Source: Diploscapter coronatus
Lineage: Eukaryota > Nematoda > Chromadorea > Rhabditida > Rhabditidae
DNA length: 64,000 nucleotides
Assembly (NCBI GenBank): GCA_964036155.1
Contig: OZ038423.1
Location: forward strand, 69,207,249-69,271,248
Reading direction: 5' to 3'
Positions 48,701 through 60,700 of this stretch are shown here, piece after piece. Numbering within the stretch: the first letter of the stretch is position 1; every line of letters starts with the position of its first letter. The notes beneath the pieces are model-generated. The model searched no databases and was not told the origin of the DNA. It saw only the letters and a program-made list of their open reading frames with translations. Position numbers and translations under genes: made by a program.

Positions 48701-51700
48701 AAATAGCTTACCTGAGATTGTGGAGTAGTCTCGGGCTGCGGGGCAGACTCGGTTGGCTTCTAAATGGATTAAATTTTCCAGAGAAAAGTTGCTTTCGTTT
48801 TCAATAAACATTCGCTGATTTTTTTTTCAAAAAATTCCATTTTATAAAAATGAAATAATTAAAACCGGGCAGTCGTTTTTCTTCTATAATGTTGAAATAT
48901 ATTTAATTTCTATCAGCAATTCGCTATTTTTCAAAAGTGAGGTTTTATTATTTTTTGCAAATATATATATATATATATATATATTATACAGACCTGTGCA
49001 GAAGGGACATCTTTCGTGGTGGTGGCCTTGGAACTGTCTTTCTGGTCTTTCTGAAAACGGTAAAATACAAGTCCAGAAAATTTTCGACTTAATTTACGAC
49101 CTTCGAGTATCTTGGAATCATGATATTGGATAAAGATCGAAAAAGCATTCATTTATAATTCCATATAAATGCAATACACATAACCTATCATACTTCATCT
49201 TGCCCTACCCTATCCTGACCTAACTTATTCTACTCTTTCTCTAGCCTAGCCTATTCTATCCTATCCTACGATAACTTTTCATACCCTTAATTAAAACGAA
49301 ACCCTTACCTCCCTCAACGCTCACTCATACCCCTATATCTACCCTAACCTAACTCCATTTCATACATCATGATGCAACGATATTCTCAGATAGCAAATAA
49401 TTATCCATACCTTGGTGGTAGGAGTGTCTTTTGTGGTAGTGGCCTGATCCGTCTATAAAAATAATTGACTTTGAAAAAACTTTCATTTCAAACCTGGGTT
49501 GGGGGAGTATCTTTCGTAGGAGGAGTAGGGGTAAGAGTAGTTTGAGTTTGGTCTTTCTGAAGTCATGCAATTTAGAGATTCATGAAAATTAATAAATTAC
49601 CTGAGAAGGGGGAATTTCTTTCGCTTCCGGACCAGAGACTTGACCCTTCTATAAAGAAAATCTTTTGAAATTTACAAATTCCTAGGAAACTGGAAAATTC
49701 ATCATATCGTAGCATCGAAACATACGAAATAATATAGAAAATAATCATCTCTACCCTATCCGTTAATATTAAACTATTATTTCATATGTAGCGATGATAT
49801 GACATATCCGGCAGTTACTATATGACGCACTGACGCATCGTAAAATAACGGACTTTCTTTTCCAAATGCTATTTTCTACACCATTTCTATTTTTTTTTTA
49901 GTTTTTCACGTTACTTTTCAAGGTTTCTTGGACCTTTTTTTAGTTTTCAGGTGTCAAAACGTTGCATTGGGTGTGAATGGAAACTTCTAATTGGAAGATG
50001 ACGTGAAAAACTGAAAAAAACTAGAAATGAAAGTAAAAATAGCATTTGGAAAAGTCCGTCATTCAGAAGAAAAGGGTTCATCATATAGCAGAAAGCCGGA
50101 TATCATTTAGTAAAGTGCAATCCGCCATCTCACGGTGCATTATATAGCTGTTGCCGATATATCCAAAATTGTCAATTTCTAAACAAACCTGTTCCATAGT
50201 GGTATCTTTCGGCACGTCTTTCGGCATGCCTTTCTGAAATATTGGAGCATATAAAAATTAACATTCTCTTTAATGCTAACGACATTTTCATATCAGAGCA
50301 GAAATAGTGTGGGGGAAAATGGATGATTTTGAATTTTAAAAACTAATTGATAATCCAGTAATTATTTTTTAAGCGACTAAAGATTCACATACCTGAGAAG
50401 GGCGAGCCTCTGTCGTAGGCTCTTTCATTTGAGTCGCTAAGTTCTGGTCCGGCTTAAATTAAAATATGAATCGATGGAAAATTTTGTAACCATGTACTAA
50501 ATGACATAAGACGTTTGCAAATATATATAGGAGGGACGTAACGTTATTTTATGAAGTACATTATATTGCAAAGTGCTGTGTCATATTGTTATTTTTCTTT
50601 TTTTAAATAGCAGACTTTATATTTAAATTTTAATAAAAGAATTTATTTACCTGCGAAAAATGGGCCTCTGTGTCTTTCAATTCCTGCTCCTTCAAGGTGT
50701 CTTTCTGAAATACTTTGTAAAAATTAATAAATATAAAATGTATACTTTCGGCTCTGGAGCTTGCTTGGTTCCAAACCCCGATGGTTCCTTGCCACTTTCA
50801 TCTTTCTGAAAATATGGATAAAATAAGTTAGAGGGTGCAAACAATTTCTCAAATTTGATGTCGGTGGAATTTGAAACTTGCAAAACTATTGTTAGGGAGC
50901 GCAAACTCCGTCCCTCAGCAGAAATTGTTTACAAAGGGTAAAATGTGGTAGTCTGGTCTATCTCGAGTTCTGGGTATTTTTAATTTGATTTTTTGCCTGA
51001 ACATGAAGACTGGCGATAAAGAATGATATTTGTAGTAGCTCATATCCCCGGAAGATGCGAGGAGTGAGCTAAAATTGGACAAATAGAAGCATTTTCTGTC
51101 TTTATCGTGGTCTAGTTTGACGCAGAGGGCGAAGGCACAAAAAGGTCCAATCTGAATCGATGAGAAAGCTGATTAGCTTCATCCCTAGCAAAAATGAATA
51201 TTTTTGCATCCGTGCAACGCTGCGGCGTATTTCTGGAAAAAAAAACTGCATAGGGTTCATCGTTTCTCTCCTTGTGTACTGTGTTTCCAACCGAAGCTGA
51301 CTAATGTTCTCGTTGAATTTATTTCCAAATTTTCCGCAATTATCGTTAATTGCCGTAATTTTTCCAGTTAATTATTGAGAAAATGATCTAAAATTAGTCA
51401 GATGTTGTTAACCACTGCGGTCTGCCGCAGAAAGCTCAAAAGGGACGATCGTTAGCGGGAGAATGGTTCTGCAAAGGCGCCACATGCTTATTTCCTCAAG
51501 CCACGCCCTCCCACACTTTTCTTCCTTTTATCTGTTCGTTTCAGGTTTAGTTTGCTCGTTAATTTTTCGGTAACTATTATTTTAATTTTTCAACTTTACC
51601 AATCTTAGTTAGACCCATACAGTCATTTTGATAACACATTTTGCTTATTCGAGTGCTTTGATATATGGTTTGCGCTCCCTAACTTGTGAGATCCTTCAAG

Positions 51701-54700
51701 TACGCTAATTAAAGAAATTTCCGATTTGGTCCGGTCTAAACTCTCTAATCAGCTTGATAATTGCTTTAGGGCCCGTTCATACTTAGTTGCAGTTGCATGC
51801 AACTAAGTATGAACGCGCTCTTAGCAAGTTTTGCGATTGTTCATCAAGGAAAATGGCCGTTTTGGCTCATTAGTTATCGCGAATGTCGTTTGTGGTTTAT
51901 CGGATGGCGAATCTGCTCCAAGGCTAAAATCTGAAGCAGGCAATAAACAATAGCAGGAAACACGTGAGCGAGGCGAAATGGAGAAAATTGAGGCGTCCAT
52001 TCACTGTTTGGTGCTTGTTTTCAATTCTAGCTTTGGGGCAGATTCGTCACCCGATAAAATATAAACGGGATTGGCGATAATAAACGACTCTGTCATCGGT
52101 ATACGTGAATCCACAACAATACCTTTTCAGTCTCAAAAGATTCAGATGGTTCAGACGGCTTTTTCATTTTGTCTTCAGACGGTTTTCGTTTCGTGACTTT
52201 TTTCTTCGAAGTTTCATCCTTTGGCTGGTCGGATGATGGGGTTTCGGTAGTTTGAGATTGACCGAGAGAAGCAACTTCTTCTTTTTTCATCTGATCCGAG
52301 GAGGGTTTACGATCGGTGACTTTTTTGTCGCTCTAAGAAATTTAAGAATAATTATGAAAATTGCTAAATCACTCACGTCTTTCTTCGCCTTCTCGGCCTT
52401 CTCGGCTTCGGCCTTAGCCTTGGCTTCTTCCTGAAAGACATTCAGTAATTTCAAGGGTTGTTATGAAAATCTCACCTCCTTCTTCAGTTTGTCGGCCTCG
52501 GCCTTGGACTTGGCGTCCTGCTAAATCAGCTCGGTTGTATTGTTCAAATGCAATTCTAAATCACTCACGTCTTTCTTCGCCTTCTCGGCCTTCTCGGCTT
52601 CGGCCTTGGTCTTGGCTTCTTCAGCCTTGGTCTTCTCAGCTTCAGCCTTAGCCTTGGCTTCTTCCTGAAAGACACTCGGTAATTTCAAAGGTTGTTATGA
52701 AAATCTCACCTCCTTCTTCAGTTTGTCGGCCTCTGCCTTGGACTTGGCGTCCTGCTAAATCAGCTCGGTTGTATTGTTCAAATGCAATTCTAAATCACTC
52801 ACGTCTTTCTTCGCCTTCTCGGCCTTCTCGGCTTCGGCCTTGGCCTTCTCTGCTTCAGCCTTGGTCTTCTCGGCTTCAGCCTTAGCCTTGGCTTCTTCCT
52901 GAAAGACACTCGGTAATTTCAAAGGTTGTTATGAAAATCTCACCTCCTTCTTCAGTTTGTCGGCCTCTGCCTTGGATTTGGCGTCCTGCTAAATCAACTC
53001 GGTTGTATTTTTCAAATGCAATTCTAAATCACTCACGTCTTTCTTCGCCTTCTCGGCCTTCTCGGCTTCGGCCTTGGTCTTGGCTTCTTCAGCCTTGGTC
53101 TTCTCGGCTTCGGCCTTAGCCTTGGCTTCTTCCTGAAAGACACTCGGTAATTTCAAAGGTTGTTATGAAAATCTCACCTCCTTCTTCAGTTTGTCGGCCT
53201 CTGCCTTGGATTTGGCGTCCTGCTAAATCAACTCGGTTGTATTTTTCAAATGCAATTCTAAATCACTCACGTCTTTCTTCGCCTTCTCGGCCTTCTCGGC
53301 TTCGGCCTTGGTCTTGGCTTCTTCAGCCTTGGTCTTCTCGGCTTCGGCCTTAGCCTTGGCTTCTTCCTGAAAGACACTCGGTAATTTCAAAGGTTGTTAT
53401 GAAAATCTCACCTCCTTCTTCAGTTTGTCGGCCTCTGCCTTGGATTTGGCGTCCTGCTAAATCAACTCGGTTGTATTTTTCAAATGCAATTCTAAATCAC
53501 TCACGTCTTTCTTCGCCTTCTCGGCCTTCTCGGCTTCGGCCTTGGTCTTGGCTTCTTCAGCCTTGGTCTTCTCTGCTTCGGCCTTGGTCTTGGCTTCTTC
53601 CTGAAAGACACTCGGTAATTTCAAGAATCGATTTAGAAATCTCACCTCCTTCTTCAGTTTGTCGGCCTCGGCCTTGGATTTGGCGTCCTGCTAAATCAAC
53701 TCGGTTGTATTGTTCAAATGCAATTCTAAATCACTCACATCTTTCTTCGCCTTCTCGGCCTTCTCGGCTTCGGCCTTGGTCTTGGCTTCTTCAGCCTTGG
53801 TCTTCTCGGCTTCAGCCTTAGCCTTGGCTTCTTCCTGAAAGACACTCGGTAATTTCAAGAATCGATTTAGAAATCTCACCTCCTTCTTCAGTTTGTCGGC
53901 CTCGGCCTTGGATTTGGCGTCCTGCTAAATCAACTCGGTTGTATTGTTCAAATGCAATTCTAAATCACTCACATCTTTCTTCGCCTTCTCGGCCTTCTCG
54001 GCTTCGGCCTTGGTCTTGGCTTCTTCAGCCTTGGTCTTCTCGGCTTCGGCCTTGGTCTTCTCGGCTTCAGCCTTAGCCTTGGCTTCTTCCTGAAAGACAC
54101 TCGGTAATTTCAAAGGTTGTTATGAAAATCTCACCTCCTTCTTCAGTTTGTCGGCCTCGGCCTTGGATTTGGCGTCCTGCTAAATCAACTCGGTTGTATT
54201 GTTCAAATGCAATTCTAAATCACTCACATCTTTCTTCGCCTTCTCGGCCTTCTCGGCTTCGGCCTTGGTCTTGGCTTCTTCAGCCTTGGTCTTCTCGGCT
54301 TCGGCCTTGGTCTTCTCGGCTTCAGCCTTAGCCTTGGCTTCTTCCTGAAAGACACTCGGTAATTTCAAAGGTTGTTATGAAAATCTCACCTCCTTCTTCA
54401 GTTTGTCGGCCTCGGCCTTGGATTTGGCGTCCTGCTAAATCAACTCGGTTGTATTGTTCAAATGCAATTCTAAATCACTCACATCTTTCTTCGCCTTCTC
54501 GGCCTTCTCGGCTTCGGCCTTGGTCTTGGCTTCTTCAGCCTTGGTCTTCTCGGCTTCGGCCTTGGTCTTCTCGGCTTCAGCCTTAGCCTTGGCTTCTTCC
54601 TGAAAGACACTCGGTAATTTCAAGAATCGATTTAGAAATCTCACCTCCTTCTTCAGTTTGTCGGCCTCGGCCTTGGATTTGGCGTCCTGCTAAATCAACT

Positions 54701-57700
54701 CGGTTGTATTGTTCAAATGCAATTCTAAATCACTCACATCTTTCTTCGCCTTCTCGGCCTTCTCGGCTTCGGCCTTGGTCTTGGCTTCTTCAGCCTTGGT
54801 CTTCTCGGCTTCGGCCTTGGTCTTCTCGGCTTCAGCCTTAGCCTTGGCTTCTTCCTGAAAGACACTCGGTAATTTCAAAGGTTGTTATGAAAATCTCACC
54901 TCCTTCTTCAGTTTGTCGGCCTCGGCCTTGGATTTGGCGTCCTGCTAAATCAACTCGGTTGTATTGTTCAAATGCAATTCTAAATCACTCACATCTTTCT
55001 TCGCCTTCTCGGCCTTCTCGGCTTCGGCCTTGGTCTTGGCTTCTTCAGCCTTGGTCTTCTCGGCTTCGGCCTTGGTCTTCTCGGCTTCAGCCTTAGCCTT
55101 GGCTTCTTCCTGAAAGACACTCGGTAATTTCAAGAATCGATTTAGAAATCTCACCTCCTTCTTCAGTTTGTCGGCCTCGGCCTTGGATTTGGCGTCCTGC
55201 TAAATCAACTCGGTTGTATTGTTCAAATGCAATTCTAAATCACTCACATCTTTCTTCGCCTTCTCGGCCTTCTCGGCTTCGGCCTTGGTCTTGGCTTCTT
55301 CAGCCTTGGTCTTCTCGGCTTCGGCCTTGGTCTTCTCGGCTTCAGCCTTAGCCTTGGCTTCTTCCTGAAAGACACTCGGTAATTTCAAGAATCGATTTAG
55401 AAATCTCACCTCCTTCTTCAGTTTGTCGGCCTCGGCCTTGGATTTGGCGTCCTGCTAAATCAACTCGGTTGTATTGTTCAAATGCAATTCTAAATCACTC
55501 ACATCTTTCTTCGCCTTCTCAGCTTCAGCCTTGGCCTTCTCTGCTTCAGCCTTGGTCTTCTCGGCTTCAGCCTTAGCCTTGGCTTCTTCCTGAAAGACAC
55601 TCGGTAATTTCAAGAATCGATTTAGAAATCTCACCTCCTTCTTCAGTTTGTCGGCCTCTGCCTTGGATTTGGCGTCCTGCTAAATCAACTCGGTTGTATT
55701 GTTCAAATGCAATTCTAAATCACTCACGTCTTTCTTCGCCTTCTCGGCCTTCTCGGCTTCGGCCTTGGTCTTGGCTTCTTCAGCCTTGGTCTTCTCGGCT
55801 TCGGCCTTGGTCTTCTCGGCTTCGGCCTTAGCCTTGGCTTCTTCCTGAAAGACACTCGGTAATTTCAAAGGTTGTTATGAAAATCTCACCTCCTTCTTCA
55901 GTTTGTCGGCCTCGGCCTTGGATTTGGCGTCCTGCTAAATCAACTCGGTTGTATTGTTCAAATGCAATTCTAAATCACTCACATCTTTCTTCGCCTTCTC
56001 GGCCTTCTCGGCTTCGGCCTTGGTCTTGGCTTCTTCAGCCTTGGTCTTCTCGGCTTCAGCCTTAGCCTTGGCTTCTTCCTGAAAGACACTCGGTAATTTC
56101 AAAGGTTGTTATGAAAATCTCACCTCCTTCTTCAGTTTGTCGGCCTCGGCCTTGGATTTGGCGTCCTGCTAAATCAACTCGGTTGTATTGTTCAAATGCA
56201 ATTCTAAATCACTCACATCTTTCTTCGCCTTCTCGGCCTTCTCGGCTTCGGCCTTGGTCTTGGCTTCTTCAGCCTTGGTCTTCTCTGCTTCGGCCTTGGT
56301 CTTCTCGGCTTCAGCCTTAGCCTTGGCTTCTTCCTGAAAGACACTCGGTAATTTCAAGAATCGATTTAGAAATCTCACCTCCTTCTTCAGTTTGTCGGCC
56401 TCTGCCTTGGATTTGGCGTCCTGCTAAATCAACTCGGTTGTATTTTTCAAATGCAATTCTAAATCACTCACGTCTTTCTTCGCCTTCTCGGCCTTCTCGG
56501 CTTCGGCCTTGGTCTTGGCTTCTTCAGCCTTGGTCTTCTCGGCTTCGGCCTTGGTCTTCTCGGCTTCGGCCTTAGCCTTGGCTTCTTCCTGAAAGACACT
56601 CGGTAATTTCAAAGGTTGTTATGAAAATCTCACCTCCTTCTTCAGTTTGTCGGCCTCTGCCTTGGATTTGGCGTCCTGCTAAATCAACTCGGTTGTATTG
56701 TTCAAATGCAATTCTAAATCACTCACATCTTTCTTCGCCTTCTCAGCTTCAGCCTTGGCCTTCTCTGCTTCAGCCTTGGTCTTCTCGGCTTCAGCCTTAG
56801 CCTTGGCTTCTTCCTGAAAGACACTCGGTAATTTCAAAGGTTGTTATGAAAATCTCACCTCCTTCTTCAGTTTGTCGGCCTCGGCCTTGGATTTGGCGTC
56901 CTGCTAAATCAACTCGGTTGTATTGTTCAAATGCAATTCTAAATCACTCACATCTTTCTTCGCCTTCTCGGCCTTCTCGGCTTCGGCCTTGGTCTTGGCT
57001 TCTTCAGCCTTGGTCTTCTCTGCTTCGGCCTTGGTCTTCTCGGCTTCAGCCTTAGCCTTGGCTTCTTCCTGAAAGACACTCGGTAATTTCAAGAATCGAT
57101 TTAGAAATCTCACCTCCTTCTTCAGTTTGTCGGCCTCTGCCTTGGATTTGGCGTCCTGCTAAATCAACTCGGTTGTATTTTTCAAATGCAATTCTAAATC
57201 ACTCACGTCTTTCTTCGCCTTCTCGGCCTTCTCGGCTTCGGCCTTGGTCTTGGCTTCTTCAGCCTTGGTCTTCTCGGCTTCGGCCTTAGCCTTGGCTTCT
57301 TCCTGAAAGACACTCGGTAATTTCAAAGGTTGTTATGAAAATCTCACCTCCTTCTTCAGTTTGTCGGCCTCTGCCTTGGATTTGGCGTCCTGCTAAATCA
57401 ACTCGGTTGTATTGTTCAAATGCAATTCTAAATCACTCACATCTTTCTTCGCCTTCTCAGCTTCAGCCTTGGCCTTCTCTGCTTCAGCCTTGGTCTTCTC
57501 GGCTTCAGCCTTAGCCTTGGCTTCTTCCTGAAAGACACTCGGTAATTTCAAAGGTTGTTATGAAAATCTCACCTCCTTCTTCAGTTTGTCGGCCTCTGCC
57601 TTGGATTTGGCGTCCTGCTAAATCAACTCGGTTGTATTGTTCAAATGCAATTCTAAATCACTCACATCTTTCTTCGCCTTCTCAGCTTCAGCCTTGGTCT

Positions 57701-60700
57701 TCTCGGCTTCGGCCTTGGTCTTCTCGGCTTCGGCCTTAGCCTTGGCTTCTTCCTGAAAGACACTCGGTAATTTCAAGAATCGATTTAGAAATCTCACCTC
57801 CTTCTTCAGTTTGTCGGCCTCTGCCTTGGATTTGGCGTCCTGCTAAATCAACTCGGTTGTATTTTTCAAATGCAATTCTAAATCACTCACGTCTTTCTTC
57901 GCCTTCTCGGCCTTCTCGGCTTCGGCCTTGGTCTTGGCTTCTTCAGCCTTGGTCTTCTCGGCTTCGGCCTTGGTCTTCTCGGCTTCGGCCTTAGCCTTGG
58001 CTTCTTCCTGAAAGACACTCGGTAATTTCAAAGGTTGTTATGAAAATCTCACCTCCTTCTTCAGTTTGTCGGCCTCTGCCTTGGATTTGGCGTCCTGCTA
58101 AATCAACTCGGTTGTATTGTTCAAATGCAATTCTAAATCACTCACATCTTTCTTCGCCTTCTCAGCTTCAGCCTTGGCCTTCTCTGCTTCAGCCTTGGTC
58201 TTCTCGGCTTCAGCCTTAGCCTTGGCTTCTTCCTGAAAGACACTCGGTAATTTCAAAGGTTGTTATGAAAATCTCACCTCCTTCTTCAGTTTGTCGGCCT
58301 CTGCCTTGGATTTGGCGTCCTGCTAAATCAACTCGGTTGTATTGTTCAAATGCAATTCTAAATCACTCACATCTTTCTTCGCCTTCTCAGCTTCAGCCTT
58401 GGTCTTCTCGGCTTCGGCCTTGGTCTTCTCGGCTTCGGCCTTAGCCTTGGCTTCTTCCTGAAAGACACTCGGTAATTTCAAGAATCGATTTAGAAATCTC
58501 ACCTCCTTCTTCAGTTTGTCGGCCTCTGCCTTGGATTTGGCGTCCTGCTAAATCAACTCGGTTGTATTTTTCAAATGCAATTCTAAATCACTCACGTCTT
58601 TCTTCGCCTTCTCGGCCTTCTCGGCTTCGGCCTTGGTCTTGGCTTCTTCAGCCTTGGTCTTCTCGGCTTCGGCCTTGGTCTTCTCGGCTTCGGCCTTAGC
58701 CTTGGCTTCTTCCTGAAAGACACTCGGTAATTTCAAAGGTTGTTATGAAAATCTCACCTCCTTCTTCAGTTTGTCGGCCTCTGCCTTGGATTTGGCGTCC
58801 TGCTAAATCAACTCGGTTGTATTGTTCAAATGCAATTCTAAATCACTCACATCTTTCTTCGCCTTCTCGGCCTTCTCAGCTTCAGCCTTGGCCTTCTCTG
58901 CTTCAGCCTTGGTCTTCTCGGCTTCAGCCTTAGCCTTGGCTTCTTCCTGAAAGACACTCGGTAATTTCAAAGGTTGTTATGAAAATCTCACCTCCTTCTT
59001 CAGTTTGTCGGCCTCTGCCTTGGATTTGGCGTCCTGCTAAATCAACTCGGTTGTATTGTTCAAATGCAATTCTAAATCACTCACATCTTTCTTCGCCTTC
59101 TCAGCTTCAGCCTTGGCCTTCTCTGCTTCAGCCTTGGTCTTCTCGGCTTCAGCCTTAGCCTTGGCTTCTTCCTGAAAGACACTCGGTAATTTCAAGAATC
59201 GATTTAGAAATCTCACCTCCTTCTTCAGTTTGTCGGCCTCGGCCTTGGATTTGGCGTCCTGCTAAATCAACTCGGTTGTATTTTTCAAATGCAATTCTAA
59301 ATCACTCACGTCTTTCTTCGCCTTCTCGGCCTTCTCGGCTTCGGCCTTGGTCTTGGCTTCTTCAGCCTTGGTCTTCTCTGCTTCGGCCTTGGTCTTCTCG
59401 GCTTCAGCCTTAGCCTTGGCTTCTTCCTGAAAGACACTCGGTAATTTCAAGAATCGATTTAGAAATCTCACCTCCTTCTTCAGTTTGTCGGCCTCGGCCT
59501 TGGATTTGGCGTCCTGCTAAATCAACTCGGTTGTATTGTTCAAATGCAATTCTAAATCACTCACATCTTTCTTCGCCTTCTCGGCCTTCTCGGCTTCGGC
59601 CTTGGTCTTGGCTTCTTCAGCCTTGGTCTTCTCGGCTTCAGCCTTAGCCTTGGCTTCTTCCTGAAAGACACTCGGTAATTTCAAAGGTTGTTATGAAAAT
59701 CTCACCTCCTTCTTCAGTTTGTCGGCCTCGGCCTTGGATTTGGCGTCCTGCTAAATCAACTCGGTTGTATTGTTCAAATGCAATTCTAAATCACTCACAT
59801 CTTTCTTCGCCTTCTCGGCCTTCTCGGCTTCGGCCTTGGTCTTGGCTTCTTCAGCCTTGGTCTTCTCTGCTTCGGCCTTGGTCTTCTCGGCTTCAGCCTT
59901 AGCCTTGGCTTCTTCCTGAAAGACACTCGGTAATTTCAAGAATCGATTTAGAAATCTCACCTCCTTCTTCAGTTTGTCGGCCTCTGCCTTGGATTTGGCG
60001 TCCTGCTAAATCAACTCGGTTGTATTTTTCAAATGCAATTCTAAATCACTCACATCTTTCTTCGCCTTCTCAGCTTCAGCCTTGGCCTTCTCTGCTTCAG
60101 CCTTGGTCTTCTCGGCTTCAGCCTTAGCCTTGGCTTCTTCCTGAAAGACACTCGGTAATTTCAAGAATCGATTTAGAAATCTCACCTCCTTCTTCAGTTT
60201 GTCGGCCTCGGCCTTGGATTTGGCGTCCTGCTAAATCAACTCGGTTGTATTGTTCAAATGCAATTCTAAATCACTCACATCTTTCTTCGCCTTCTCGGCC
60301 TTCTCGGCTTCGGCCTTGGTCTTGGCTTCTTCAGCCTTGGTCTTCTCTGCTTCGGCCTTGGTCTTCTCGGCTTCAGCCTTAGCCTTGGCTTCTTCCTGAA
60401 AGACACTCGGTAATTTCAAGAATCGATTTAGAAATCTCACCTCCTTCTTCAGTTTGTCGGCCTCTGCCTTGGATTTGGCGTCCTGCTAAATCAACTCGGT
60501 TGTATTTTTCAAATGCAATTCTAAATCACTCACGTCTTTCTTCGCCTTCTCGGCCTTCTCGGCTTCGGCCTTGGTCTTGGCTTCTTCAGCCTTGGTCTTC
60601 TCGGCTTCGGCCTTAGCCTTGGCTTCTTCCTGAAAGACACTCGGTAATTTCAAAGGTTGTTATGAAAATCTCACCTCCTTCTTCAGTTTGTCGGCCTCTG

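Larger units (their letters stand above)
50806..52122 (-). other. 1.3-kb intron with several inverted repeats
   Basis: Separates the K-D-T mini-exons from the K-rich exon at 52123. It holds a 16-base perfect inverted pair (50891/51668), a perfect 18-base hairpin (51774-51815) and a foldback element (51874-52080). No exon in matching phase is visible. Confidence 0.6.
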
